From Streptomyces sp. M41(2017) (GTDB lineage: Bacteria; Actinomycetota; Actinomycetes; Streptomycetales; Streptomycetaceae), in NCBI RefSeq assembly GCF_002078175.1, contig NZ_MWFK01000001.1, positions 2,852,001 to 2,916,000 of the forward strand: DNA of 64,000 nucleotides, written 5' to 3'. The notes beneath the pieces are model-generated. The model saw only the letters and a list, made by a program, of their open reading frames with translations, ran no database searches and was not told the DNA's origin. The stretch's first letter is position 1. Each line of letters opens with the position of its first letter. The position numbers were made by a program, and so were the translations under genes. This document shows positions 37,257-47,585 of the stretch, in pieces.

Positions 37257-37462
37257 AAGAGTTCCCGGTCGTGGAAGCGGGCCCGGCGAGGGTCCTGCGG
37301 GCGACGAGCAGCGCCGAGGCGTCCCCGCCCCGAGCGGACCCTTCCGAACAGCCCATTCCGCTTGGTTCCTTCGGGGGGTGCCGGCCCGTGCCGCGTACAA
37401 CCAATGCGCCGACCGGCGAGTCTCGTGCGGTGAGCCTGAGACCGTGACGGGAGGGCCTCCTC

Positions 37463-38668
37463 ATGAATTCCCCGCGTCCGCGCACCCGTTGGGCGGGAGC
37501 CCTCGCCGTCGTCGTGCTGGCCCTGGTGGCTCCCACCGGGCGCGGTCCGGCGGGCGCGACGACGGTGCCCGTCACACCCGCCTTCGTCCCGGTGCCCGCG
37601 GCCTCTCCCGTGCGCGAGGACTTCGACGGAGACGGATACCCGGACCTCGTGGTCGCCGACGGCACCGCCACGGTCGGCGGACGGCGCGGCGCCGGCCGCG
37701 TCACGGTGCTGTACGGCGGTCCGGACGGCCTGTCCGTGGGCGACGCCGGCCGGCGGGCCGAGATCAGCCGGGCCACCCGGGGTGTCCCGGGCGCACCGGT
37801 CGCGGGGGAGGGGTTCGGGTCCCGGGCGGCGCGCGGGGACCTGGACGCCGACGGCTACGCGGACCTGGTCGTCACCACCGCGGGGACGAGTGACGCCGTG
37901 ATCGTCTGGGGCGGTCCGCACGGCCTGTCCGGAGCCACCTCGGTGCCCGCCGCCATCGCGTGGACGGGCGACCTCGACGGCGACGGCCTGCTGGATCTGG
38001 TGCTCCTGCGCCCCGCCCGCGGCGACGGAGCCCCGGGCACCCGGGCGACCGTCCGGACCGGCCCGGTGCGCCGTACGGGCGTCCCCGCCCGGGAGGCCGC
38101 GCTCGACCCGGGCGGACTCGCGCACGTCGAGGTCGTCGGCGGTGCCACCGGGGACGTGGACGGTGACGGCCGGGACGACCTGGTGCTCTCCGCGCGCTGC
38201 GGCGCTGGTGCCTTCTGCACGTACGTCTACCGCTCCACCGGCTCCGGGCCGGTCCGCACCGCCGGACACCGCGGCGGCCCCGCCGTCGCCGTCGGTGACC
38301 TCGACGGGGACGGCTACGCGGACGTCGTCGTGGACGCCGGCACCCGGGCCGATCCCGCTCCGGATGCCGCGCACGACGGCGGGCCCGCCCGGCGGTTCGA
38401 CGTGGCGCACGGCTCCGCCGCCGGGATCGGCGAGCGCGTCGCGTGGACATCGGTGACGGTGCCGCCGACCTCCGAGGGCCCGGCGCCGTCGGGAGCCGGT
38501 GCGCGCGACGGCCGGTCCGGAGCCGCGGTGGCCCTCCTGGACACCGACGCCGACGGCTGCGCCAACCTGGCCGCCCCGGCGGCCGGCGAGGCCGCCGGGG
38601 ACGGCACGTTCCGGGCCCTCTCCGGCTGCCCGGAGGCGGCCGCCGCGAACGCGGTGCGCAGGCGCTGA
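37463..38668 (+). CDS. Secreted FG-GAP/VCBS-repeat protein
   Basis: A 401-residue protein with a signal peptide (about 1-33, WAGALAVVVLALVAPTG then GPAGA). At least six calcium-loop repeats of the form D-x-D-x-D-G are seen: DFDGDGYPDLVV, DLDADGYADLVV, DLDGDGLLDLVL, DVDGDGRDDLVL, DLDGDGYADVVV and a degenerate DTDADGCANLAA. This predicts an extracellular beta-propeller. No enzymatic domain is attached. GGAGGGCCTCC precedes the ATG. The ligand is unknown; the upstream CGAA-N3-TTCG site hints at co-regulation with the sugar operon. Confidence 0.85.
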   Translation: MNSPRPRTRWAGALAVVVLALVAPTGRGPAGATTVPVTPAFVPVPAASPVREDFDGDGYPDLVVADGTATVGGRRGAGRVTVLYGGPDGLSVGDAGRRAEISRATRGVPGAPVAGEGFGSRAARGDLDADGYADLVVTTAGTSDAVIVWGGPHGLSGATSVPAAIAWTGDLDGDGLLDLVLLRPARGDGAPGTRATVRTGPVRRTGVPAREAALDPGGLAHVEVVGGATGDVDGDGRDDLVLSARCGAGAFCTYVYRSTGSGPVRTAGHRGGPAVAVGDLDGDGYADVVVDAGTRADPAPDAAHDGGPARRFDVAHGSAAGIGERVAWTSVTVPPTSEGPAPSGAGARDGRSGAAVALLDTDADGCANLAAPAAGEAAGDGTFRALSGCPEAAAANAVRRR

Positions 38669-38730
38669 CCTCGTCCGGGGAAGAGACTTCCGGGGGAGAC
38701 GACAAAAACTTCGAGGAAATTCCGGGACGG

Positions 38731-38757
38731 TGTCGAAACCGTCCTCGCCCGATCGAC
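38731..38757 (+). promoter_or_regulatory. ECF42-type promoter before the DGPF gene
   Basis: TGTCGA (38731-38736) and CGAC (38754-38757) are separated by 17 bases, matching the published ECF42 promoter pattern (TGTCGA in the -35 region, CGA/TC in the -10 region). Transcription would start about 55 bases before the DGPF ATG. An overlapping hairpin (38725-38744) uses part of the same bases. Confidence 0.65.
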
Positions 38758-38818
38758 GCACAGGTGAGAGGCGGGGACGATCCCCGTCCCGAGAGCCACC
38801 GAGACACGAGGAGTCACC

Positions 38819-39175
38819 ATGCCCCGCTACCTGTCACTCGTCCAGATCGACGAGAGCACCGCGCCCGCCGAGGGCCCCAGCCCCGAGCTGATGCAGCGCA
38901 TGGGCGAACTGATCGAGGAGATCACCAAGGCGGGCGTCATGCTGGAGACCGAGGGTCTGACACCCTCCGCGCAGGGCAAGCGCGTCCTGTGGTCGGGCGG
39001 CGAACTGACCGTCACCGACGGCCCCTTCACCGAGTCCAAGGAGGTCGTCGGCGGCTACGCGATCATGCAGTGCAAGGACATGGCCGAGGCCCTGGAGTGG
39101 ACCAAGCGGTTCCTGAAGGTGCACGAGGAGCACTGGACGGTGACCTGCGAGGTGCGCGAGATCGCCGGCGGCTGA
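38819..39175 (+). CDS. DGPF/YCII-family protein
   Basis: A 118-residue single-domain protein of the YCII-related superfamily: MPRYLSLVQIDES at the start and LTVTDGPFTESKEVVGGYAI with the DGPF signature near residue 66. Its biochemical role is not established. ACGAGGAGTCACC precedes the ATG. It lies immediately before the ECF42-type sigma gene, the partnership that defines the ECF42 group; the sigma factor is expected to transcribe this gene. Confidence 0.9.
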   Translation: MPRYLSLVQIDESTAPAEGPSPELMQRMGELIEEITKAGVMLETEGLTPSAQGKRVLWSGGELTVTDGPFTESKEVVGGYAIMQCKDMAEALEWTKRFLKVHEEHWTVTCEVREIAGG

Positions 39176-39221
39176 GCGGTCCGCTTGGCCGGGGGCCGTC
39201 GCGGGTGTCTGATGGTGGGCT

Positions 39222-40505
39222 GTGGAACAACAGCCCACCCAGGCCCCCGGCGGCGGCGTCGACACGGCCGTCGAGACCATCTTCCGCATCGAGTCGCCCC
39301 GCATCATCGCGGGCGTCGCGCGGATCGTCCGTGACGTCGGCATCGCCGAGGAACTCGCGCAGGACGCCCTGGTCGCGGCGCTGGAGCAGTGGCCGCGGGA
39401 CGGTGTGCCGGACAACCCCGGGGCCTGGCTGACGGCGACCGCCAAGCACCGCGCGATCGACCTCGTACGCCGCAGGGAGCGCTACGCGCGCAAGCTGGAG
39501 GAGGTCGGGCGGGACCTCTCGCTGTCGGCGCCGCACCACGTCGACGAGCCCTCGGATCCGGACGACATCGACGACGACCTGCTCCGCCTGGTCTTCACCG
39601 CCTGCCACCCCGTGCTGTCCGCCGAGGCCCGGATCGCGCTCACCCTGCGGCTCGTCGGCGGTCTGACCACCTCCGAGATCGCCCGCGCCTACCTCGTCCC
39701 GGAGGCGACGGTCGCCCAGCGCATCGTGCGCGCCAAACGGACGCTCGCGGCCAGGGCCGTCGCGTTCGAGGTGCCGTACGGTCCGGAGCGCGAGGTACGC
39801 CTCGGGTCCGTGCTGGAGGTCATCTACCTCGTGTTCAACGAGGGGTACGCGGCCACGGCGGGCGACGACCTGCTGCGTCCCGCGCTGTGCGAGGACGCGC
39901 TCCGGCTGGCCCGTGTGCTCGCCGAGCTGATGCCGAAGGAGCCCGAGGTGCACGCCCTGGCGGCCCTGCTGGAGCTCCAGGAGTCCCGCGCCGCAGCCCG
40001 GACCGGACCCGGTGGCGAACCCGTCCTCCTCAAGGACCAGAACCGTCGCCGCTGGAACCGCATGCTGATCCGCCGGGGTTTCACCGCGCTGGGCCGCTCG
40101 AACGCCGTCGGCACCGGCAGCCCGGGTCCCTACGCCCTCCAGGCCGCCATCGCCGCCTGCCACGCGCAGGCCCTCACCTACGAGGACACGGACTGGCCGC
40201 GGATCGCCGCCCTGTACGGGGCGCTGGCGGCACGTGTCCCGTCGCCCGTCGTCGAACTCAACCGCGCCGTGGCCGTCTCCATGGCCGAGGGCCCCGGGCC
40301 CGCGCTGGAGATCGTCGACGCCCTCACCGGTGAACCCGCCCTGCGCGACTACCACCTGCTGCCCAGCGTGCGCGGCGACCTGCTGGCACGGCTCGGCCGG
40401 ACGGCGGAGGCGCGGGCCGAACTCGAACGGGCGGCCGCGCTGGCGCGCAACGACCGGGAACGCGCCCTGCTCACGGACCGGGCGCGGGACCTTCCTGGCT
40501 CGTGA
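39222..40505 (+). CDS. ECF42-group sigma factor with long C-terminal extension
   Basis: A 427-residue sigma factor. Region 2 (about 20-90) has ELAQDALVAALEQWP and NPGAWLTATAKHRAIDLVRR; region 4 (about 125-180) has RLVGGLTTSEIARAYLVPEATVAQRI. The remaining 240 residues form the helical TPR-like extension of ECF42 members, with MAEGPGPALEIVDAL and AELERAAALARNDRERALL. No anti-sigma gene is adjacent, as is usual for the group; the extension is thought to control activity. GTG start. Co-directional with the DGPF gene 46 bases upstream. Confidence 0.92.
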   Translation: MEQQPTQAPGGGVDTAVETIFRIESPRIIAGVARIVRDVGIAEELAQDALVAALEQWPRDGVPDNPGAWLTATAKHRAIDLVRRRERYARKLEEVGRDLSLSAPHHVDEPSDPDDIDDDLLRLVFTACHPVLSAEARIALTLRLVGGLTTSEIARAYLVPEATVAQRIVRAKRTLAARAVAFEVPYGPEREVRLGSVLEVIYLVFNEGYAATAGDDLLRPALCEDALRLARVLAELMPKEPEVHALAALLELQESRAAARTGPGGEPVLLKDQNRRRWNRMLIRRGFTALGRSNAVGTGSPGPYALQAAIAACHAQALTYEDTDWPRIAALYGALAARVPSPVVELNRAVAVSMAEGPGPALEIVDALTGEPALRDYHLLPSVRGDLLARLGRTAEARAELERAAALARNDRERALLTDRARDLPGS

Positions 40506-40526
40506 CCCGGTGACCCGTCCGCGGGG

Positions 40527-41708
40527 TCAGGTCGTGGCTGGCCGCGCGGGGGCTCCGACGAGCATGGTGGGGGCGCCCGCCACCCGGGTGAGGAACACCG
40601 TCGCGGACCGGGGTCCCTGGGGCTTCACCTTGCGCCGCAGCTCCTCCGGCTCGACGGCCGACCCGCGCTTCTTGACGGTCAGGACACCGACCTCCCGCTC
40701 CCGCAGGAGCGCCTTCAACTTCTTCACGTTGAAGGGGAGCCGGTCGGTGATCTCGTACGCCGAGGCGTACGGCGTGGGGCGCAGCTCGTCCGCGGTGACG
40801 TACGCGATCGTCTCGTCGACGAGTCCGCCGTCCAGGTCCTCGGCCACCTCGGCGACCAGGTGCGCCCGGATCACGGCGCCGTCCGGCTCGTACAGATAGC
40901 GTCCGACCGTCCGGACCGCCGGGTCGGGCAGCCCGCGGCCGCGCAGTTCGCGCGGGCCCGGCAGCAGGGTGGCGCGCACCAGGCCCGGTTCGGTGCCGAA
41001 CCACAGCACCGCCTCCTTGACGTCGCCGCCGTCGGAGATCCACTCGGCCTCGGCCTCGGCGGGGACCGCCTCGTGCGGGATGCCGGGCGCGATCTTCAGC
41101 GCGGCGACGGGAGCCTTCGTGGCGGCGCCGACCGCCCAGGACAGGGGCGGCGAGTAGGCCTCCGGGTCGAAGATGCGGCCCCGGCCGCCCCGGCGCCCGG
41201 GGTCGACGAAGACGGCGTCGTATCCCGCCGTGTCCACCTCGGTGACATCGGTCTCGCGCACCTCGATCAGGTCGGCGAGCCCCAGCGCGTCGGCGTTCGC
41301 CCGGGCCGCGGCGACCGTCAGCGGGTCGCGGTCCACGGCGAGGACGCGGATGCCCGCGCGGGCCAGCGCGATCGCGTCGCCGCCGATCCCGCAGCAGAGG
41401 TCGGCGACGGAGCGGACGCCCAGTACGCGCAGCCGTTCGGCGCGGTGGACCGCCACGCTCGTGCGGGTGGACTGCTCCACCCCGTTCGGCGTGAAGAACA
41501 TCCGCCCCGCGTCCTCGGCCCCGAACTTCGCCACCGCCCGTTGCCGCAGCCGCGCCTGCCCGAGGGCCGCCGAGACCAGCTCGGCGGGGTGCTCACGGCG
41601 CAGCCGGGTGGCGACGGCCAGCTCCTGCGCCGGTTCGGTGCCGTGCACCTCGTCGAGCAGGGCGCGGCCCTCGGAGGTGAGCAGGGAGGCGAAGGAGACG
41701 TCGTTCAC
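40527..41708 (-). CDS. SAM-dependent methyltransferase with THUMP-like domain
   Basis: A 393-residue protein. The Rossmann-type SAM-binding part has SVADLCCGIGGDAIALARAG near residue 100, AVDRDPLTVAAARANADALG and DAVFVDPGRRGGRGRIFDPE. The C-terminal 70 residues are the THUMP-like domain (KKLKALLREREVGVLTVKKRG). RNA is the likely substrate, but this is inference. The GTG at 41708 was chosen because it gives the conserved N-terminus; the frame is open far upstream. It is divergent from the deacetylase pair. Confidence 0.85.
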   Translation of the reverse strand: MNDVSFASLLTSEGRALLDEVHGTEPAQELAVATRLRREHPAELVSAALGQARLRQRAVAKFGAEDAGRMFFTPNGVEQSTRTSVAVHRAERLRVLGVRSVADLCCGIGGDAIALARAGIRVLAVDRDPLTVAAARANADALGLADLIEVRETDVTEVDTAGYDAVFVDPGRRGGRGRIFDPEAYSPPLSWAVGAATKAPVAALKIAPGIPHEAVPAEAEAEWISDGGDVKEAVLWFGTEPGLVRATLLPGPRELRGRGLPDPAVRTVGRYLYEPDGAVIRAHLVAEVAEDLDGGLVDETIAYVTADELRPTPYASAYEITDRLPFNVKKLKALLREREVGVLTVKKRGSAVEPEELRRKVKPQGPRSATVFLTRVAGAPTMLVGAPARPATT

Positions 41709-41798
41709 CCGGCCATTGTGGGCCAGTCGGTGGACGGTGTGCCTCCGGCCGCGGTGTCGGGGCCGCGTCAGGGAGGTGACCTGCGAGGATCCCGGCCC

Positions 41799-42737
41799 AT
41801 GCGACCCGTACGACAAAACTATAAGAACGGCGCACATCGGGCCGGCGTGCGCTGCGGGATCGGCGCGCTGGCCCTCGCCGTCCTCGTCTCCGGCTGTGCC
41901 GCCGAGGGCTCCGGCTCCGGCGCCGCCCGGCCCGCCGCCGGTCAGCAGGCCGGCCGGCTCCAGGCCGGGCCCGCCCGCGCCCTCGACTCGTACGCCCTGC
42001 GGCTCCGCAAGGCGCAGGCCGCCCGCACGTCCGTCGCCCGGCGCTGGGGACTGCCCACCGCGCCCCTGATGCCCCCGGCGCCGCCCGCGAGGAAGCCGGT
42101 CATCGAGGCCCGCAAGGGATTCGAGGTCGACGGCCAGAAGGAACTGGGCCTGCCGCCCGTCTTCACGACCGTCCCCACCAAGGACAGGGTCGTCTTCCTC
42201 ACCATCGACGACGGCGAGGAGAAGGACCCGCAGTTCCTGCGCATGATGAGCGAACTGAAGATCCCGTACACCGTCTTCCTCAGCGACTACCTGATCAAGG
42301 ACGACTACGGGTACTTCCGGAAGATGCGGGACCGCGGCATCACCCTCAACAACCACACGCTGCACCACCCGTACCTGCCCGGCCTCTCCTACGCGCGGCA
42401 GAAGCACGAGATCTGCGGCATGCAGGACGTGATGAAGAAGCAGTTCGGCAAGCGCCCCTCGCTCTTCCGCCCGCCCTACGGCAACTACAACCAGGACACC
42501 CTGCGCGCCGCCAAGTCCTGCGGGATCAAGTACGCCCCCATCTGGGACGAGGAGGTGTTCGTCGACCACTGGGAGTACCGCGAGGAGGACCAGGACCTGC
42601 ACCCCGGCGACATCGTCCTCACCCACTTCCGCGGTCCCAAGGACTGGAAGGGGACCATGCCCGACCTGGTCCGCCGCTTCCTGAAGAGGATCACGGCCGA
42701 GGGCTACGCGGTCGCGCGCCTGGAGGACTACCTGTGA
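41799..42737 (+). CDS. Polysaccharide deacetylase lipoprotein, copy 1
   Basis: A 312-residue exported NodB-type deacetylase. The signal peptide ends in the lipobox VSGC (Cys about 32). Catalytic motifs are FLTIDDGEE (TFDDGP-like, both Asp kept), NNHTLHHPYL (H-T-x-x-H zinc site), FRPPYGNYN and the last motif IVLTHF with H276. Expected to remove N-acetyl groups from an extracellular amino-sugar polymer such as peptidoglycan. The ATG 41799 starts the signal peptide. Its TGA overlaps the next GTG by four bases. Confidence 0.88.
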   Translation: MRPVRQNYKNGAHRAGVRCGIGALALAVLVSGCAAEGSGSGAARPAAGQQAGRLQAGPARALDSYALRLRKAQAARTSVARRWGLPTAPLMPPAPPARKPVIEARKGFEVDGQKELGLPPVFTTVPTKDRVVFLTIDDGEEKDPQFLRMMSELKIPYTVFLSDYLIKDDYGYFRKMRDRGITLNNHTLHHPYLPGLSYARQKHEICGMQDVMKKQFGKRPSLFRPPYGNYNQDTLRAAKSCGIKYAPIWDEEVFVDHWEYREEDQDLHPGDIVLTHFRGPKDWKGTMPDLVRRFLKRITAEGYAVARLEDYL

Positions 42738-43486
42738 GGCTGCGGGTGCCGGTCGCCGGACTGCTCGCGGCGCTGCTGCTCACCGGCTGCGCGCAGTCCG
42801 TCGACCCGATCGAGCGGCTGGGCAAGAAGGCGGCGCAGCGGGTGCACCCGCAGGAGACGGCGTACCGCCGCTGGGGCCTGACCGCCCCGCTGGCCCCGGC
42901 GCCCCGTGCGCCCGCCCGGACCGCCGCGCGCACCGCGGGCCCGGGTCTGCCGCCCGTCGTGGACCACGTCCGCACCCGCGACAAGGTCGTCTTCCTGACG
43001 TTCGACGACGGAGCCGAACGCGATCCGCGGTTCGTCGACATGGTCCGTGAACTGCGGCTGCCCGTCAGCATGTTCCTCACGGACAGTGTCGTCGGGCCGG
43101 GGTACGCGCACTTCGCCCGGCTGCGCGAGGTCGGCGCGACCGTCCAGAACCACACCCTCGACCACGCCTCCCTGCGCGGCCTGCCCTACGCGGGCCAGCG
43201 CGCCGAGATCTGCGGGCAGCAGGACAAGCTCCGGCAGCGCTTCGGCATCCGGCCCCGGCTGCTGCGGCCCCCCTACGGCCGGTACGACGCGACCACGCTG
43301 CGGGCCGCCGGTGACTGCGGGGTCAGCGCGGTCGTCCTCGGCAGGGCCCCCGGCGCGCACCGGCTCCGGCCGGGCGACATCCTCACCGGCTTCGACGAGC
43401 CCGACCTCACGGACGCCACGGTCCGGTTGCTCCGGCGCATCCAGGCGGAGGGCTTCACCCCCGCACGTCTGGAGAACTACCTCTAG
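42734..43486 (+). CDS. Polysaccharide deacetylase lipoprotein, copy 2, lacking a catalytic His
   Basis: A 250-residue paralogue of the gene just upstream, translationally coupled to it (GTGA). Lipobox LTGC with Cys19. FLTFDDGAE, NHTLDHASL and LRPPYGRYD keep the metal site, but the last motif reads ILTGFDE, where copy 1 has VLTHF: the catalytic His is replaced by G219. It also lost about 60 residues around the linker. It may be weak, or a binding or regulatory partner of copy 1. Confidence 0.87.
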   Translation: MRLRVPVAGLLAALLLTGCAQSVDPIERLGKKAAQRVHPQETAYRRWGLTAPLAPAPRAPARTAARTAGPGLPPVVDHVRTRDKVVFLTFDDGAERDPRFVDMVRELRLPVSMFLTDSVVGPGYAHFARLREVGATVQNHTLDHASLRGLPYAGQRAEICGQQDKLRQRFGIRPRLLRPPYGRYDATTLRAAGDCGVSAVVLGRAPGAHRLRPGDILTGFDEPDLTDATVRLLRRIQAEGFTPARLENYL

Positions 43487-43573
43487 AGCCGGAGCCGGAC
43501 CCGGAGACCTACCTCCGAAAGGGTCCGTCCGCACGTTCTGAGGGGCCGTCCGGGCCGCGCCACGCCGCCGGCT

Positions 43574-43600
43574 TTGGCACTCCGCTTGACCGAGTGCTAA
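43574..43600 (+). promoter_or_regulatory. CIRCE element 1 (HrcA operator)
   Basis: TTGGCACTC-N9-GAGTGCTAA is an almost exact CIRCE sequence. HrcA binding here represses groES-groEL1 until heat shock. It overlaps TTGACC (43586-43591), which with CATAGT (43608-43613, 16-base spacer) forms a likely promoter. Confidence 0.93.
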
Positions 43601-43620
43601 TCGCAGTCATAGTGTCAGGC

Positions 43621-43647
43621 CTGGCACTCCCCCCTGGAGAGTGCCAA
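43621..43647 (+). promoter_or_regulatory. CIRCE element 2 (HrcA operator)
   Basis: CTGGCACTC-N9-GAGTGCCAA, a second CIRCE copy starting 20 bases after the first ends, just downstream of the probable transcription start. Tandem CIRCE sites imply tight repression by HrcA, whose gene is not in this window. Confidence 0.92.
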
Positions 43648-43744
43648 TGGCGAAGGGCAGATCCGGCACCCGCGACGACGGATCGACCCGGTCGCCACCT
43701 CAGACAGTTAACCCCGTGAGATCTCCGAAGGGGGAGGTCGGATC

Positions 43745-44053
43745 GTGACGACCGCCAGCTCCAAGGTTGCCATCAAGCCGCTCGAGGACCGCATTGTGGT
43801 CCAGCCGCTCGACGCCGAGCAGACCACGGCCTCTGGCCTGGTCATCCCGGACACCGCGAAGGAGAAGCCCCAGGAGGGCGTCGTCCTTGCCGTGGGTCCG
43901 GGCCGCTTCGAGGACGGTAACCGTCTTCCGCTCGACGTCACCGTCGGCGACGTCGTGCTCTACAGCAAGTACGGCGGCACCGAGGTGAAGTACAACGGCG
44001 AGGAGTACCTCGTCCTCTCGGCTCGCGACGTGCTCGCGATCATCGAGAAGTAA
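43745..44053 (+). CDS. groES: Co-chaperonin GroES
   Basis: Forms the heptameric lid of the GroEL chamber. It has 102 residues: [20 protein letters not shown] at the start, the mobile loop [19 protein letters not shown] (about 27-45) and [20 protein letters not shown] at the end. GTG start behind GGGGGAGG. It is first gene of the groES-groEL1 operon under two CIRCE elements. A hairpin at 44070-44090 separates it from groEL1. Confidence 0.97.
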   Translation: MTTASSKVAIKPLEDRIVVQPLDAEQTTASGLVIPDTAKEKPQEGVVLAVGPGRFEDGNRLPLDVTVGDVVLYSKYGGTEVKYNGEEYLVLSARDVLAIIEK

Positions 44054-44069
44054 TTCACCGGGCAAGGGC

Positions 44070-44090
44070 GTCCGGGGGCTTCCCCCGGAC
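44070..44090 (+). promoter_or_regulatory. Hairpin between groES and groEL1
   Basis: A perfect 9-bp stem GTCCGGGGG/CCCCCGGAC with a CTT loop, 16 bases after groES. It may attenuate readthrough into groEL1 or mark a processing site, giving unequal amounts of the two messages. Confidence 0.6.
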
Positions 44091-44199
44091 CACCCGACAC
44101 CCAGCATTGCAGTGAACTGCGCCCCTGGCCCCCGCTACTTCTCTTGAACCGGGCGCTGGGGGCGCCGTTCGTTTCTCCCAAAGTTTCCGAGAGGGCTGA

Positions 44200-45837
<1,638 letters not shown>

Positions 45838-45887
45838 CGCACCGCGTCGTGAGCACGGCCACGCCCGCCGCGGCATGAGCACGTGAA

Positions 45888-45919
45888 AAGGTCCCCGTTC
45901 CCTACGGAACGGGGACCTT
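45888..45919 (+). terminator. Terminator after groEL1
   Basis: A perfect 14-bp stem (arms 45888-45901 and 45906-45919) with a four-base loop, preceded by an A-run and followed by CTTCTCG. It also serves the convergent SDR gene. Confidence 0.9.
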
Positions 45920-45956
45920 CTCGCGTAACGAAGCCCGACTCACGTCGTCATCCCCC

Positions 45957-46730
45957 TCACTGGGGGCCGTACTTGCGCCCCGTCTTCGACGTGATCCCGC
46001 CCAGCAGCGCGCGCGGTGTCACCTTCACCACCCCCATCAGGACCTTGTACCGGGCGTCGGGGATGGACAGCGTCCGGCCGCGTGCCAGGTCCGCCAGCGC
46101 CGCCGCGACCAGCTTGTCCGCGTCGAGCCACATCCAGTTCGGGATGTTGTCCGTGCCCATCCCGGCCCGCTCGTGGAACTCGGTCCGCACGAAACCGGGG
46201 GCCAGCGCCATCAGCCGTACGCCGCTGCCCGCGAGATCCTTCGCCGCGCCCTGCGTGAACTGCACGACCCACGCCTTCGACGCCCCGTACGTCCCGCGCG
46301 GCACGAACGCGGCCACCGACGCCACATTGACGATGCCGCCCCGGCCGCGCTCCCGCATGGCCTCGGCCGCCGCCGACGTCAGCCGCAGCACCGCCTCGCA
46401 GTGCACCTTGAGCATCGTCAGCTCGTCCGCCATCGACACGTCGAGGTAGTGGCCCTTGTTGCCGAAGCCCGCGTTGTTGACCAGCAGGTCGACCGGGCTC
46501 CTGCGGTCCGAGAGGCGGGCGGCGACCGCCTCGATGCCCTGGTCCGTCGCCAGGTCGGCGGTCAGTACCTCCGCCTCGATGCCGTGCCGGTCGTGCAGCT
46601 CGGTCGCCTGTTCGTGCAGCCGCTTCGTGTCCCGCGCCACCAGCACGAGGTTGTGCCCGTCCGCCGCCAGCCGCCGCGCGAAGGCGGCACCGATTCCCGC
46701 GGTCGATCCCGTAATCAGAGCCGTTGTCAT
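45957..46730 (-). CDS. Short-chain dehydrogenase/reductase
   Basis: A 257-residue SDR. The cofactor motif is ITGSTAGIGAAFARRLAADG (residues 6-25), NNAGFGNKGHYL lies near residue 86 and the catalytic YGASKAW near 155. Arg/Lys positions after strand two (ARDTKR) favour NADP(H). The substrate is unknown. TAACCT (46737-46742) lies six bases before the ATG, so it is probably leaderless. It is convergent with groEL1. Confidence 0.9.
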   Translation of the reverse strand: MTTALITGSTAGIGAAFARRLAADGHNLVLVARDTKRLHEQATELHDRHGIEAEVLTADLATDQGIEAVAARLSDRRSPVDLLVNNAGFGNKGHYLDVSMADELTMLKVHCEAVLRLTSAAAEAMRERGRGGIVNVASVAAFVPRGTYGASKAWVVQFTQGAAKDLAGSGVRLMALAPGFVRTEFHERAGMGTDNIPNWMWLDADKLVAAALADLARGRTLSIPDARYKVLMGVVKVTPRALLGGITSKTGRKYGPQ

Positions 46731-46837
46731 GGCGCAAGGTTAGTGACCTGCTCAGCGGCCCCGCGCCCGGTGCCGCCCAACGCCCGGCCGCGCTCCCCGA
46801 CTTCCCCGCACCCGGACCGGCCGGCCCGGGACACCCC

Positions 46838-47506
46838 TCATCCGCCGTGCTGCGCCACGTACTTCTCGGCGGCCGCCCGCGCCTCCGGATGCAGTGCCTC
46901 ACCGGCCGCCAACAGGCCCGGAAGCAGCTCCCGTCGGGTCGTGACCGCGCGGAACTGGACGGCGACGGTCACCTCGTGAGCCGGCCGGTGGACGATCCGG
47001 ACCGCGTCCCCGGCACGGATCTCACCGGGCACGATCACCCGCAGGTACGCGCCGGGAGCGCCCCGCAGGGTGAACCGCTTCACCCAGCCCTTCTCGCCCA
47101 GGTGCTCCTGGAAGGTCCGGCACGGGATGCGGCCGCTCGTGATCTCGAGGACCACCTCGGAGCCGATCCGCCAGCGCTCGCCGATCAGCGCGCCGGACAC
47201 GTCGAGCCCCTCCGTCGTGAGGTTCTCGCCGAACGCGCCGTTCGGCAGGGGACGGCCCAGCTCGCGCTCCCAGGCGTCGAGGTCCTCGCGTGCGACCGCG
47301 TACACCGCCTGGTCGTCGCCGCCGTGATGGCGCAGATCGCACACGGTGTCCCCGGCGAGCCCGCTCGCGGCGATCCCCTTCGGACCGGGGGCCGTCACGC
47401 GCACGCTCCCTCCGACCGGCCGCTTGTCGATCCCGGTCACGCCGTCCGGGTGGTCCGTGTAGTCGACGGACCGTGCCCGGCCCACGTTCAGCGACAGAAG
47501 CTTCAT
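46838..47506 (-). CDS. MOSC-domain protein
   Basis: A 222-residue protein of the YiiM-like MOSC family, which handle molybdenum-cofactor-dependent reduction of N-hydroxylated compounds. FGENLTTEGLDVSGALIGE lies near residue 92, and the conserved Cys is in SGRIPCRTFQEHLGEKGW near residue 133. TAGCGT (47513-47518) is six bases upstream of the ATG, suggesting a leaderless message. It is divergent from a LysR-type gene, which may regulate it. Confidence 0.88.
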   Translation of the reverse strand: MKLLSLNVGRARSVDYTDHPDGVTGIDKRPVGGSVRVTAPGPKGIAASGLAGDTVCDLRHHGGDDQAVYAVAREDLDAWERELGRPLPNGAFGENLTTEGLDVSGALIGERWRIGSEVVLEITSGRIPCRTFQEHLGEKGWVKRFTLRGAPGAYLRVIVPGEIRAGDAVRIVHRPAHEVTVAVQFRAVTTRRELLPGLLAAGEALHPEARAAAEKYVAQHGG

Positions 47507-47585
47507 GGAGACACGCTAAGTGATCCCTTCCAAAGCGTCGACGCAGTATTCGGCGCTGTGTCCAAGCCTCGCTTATGCTCAAGAA

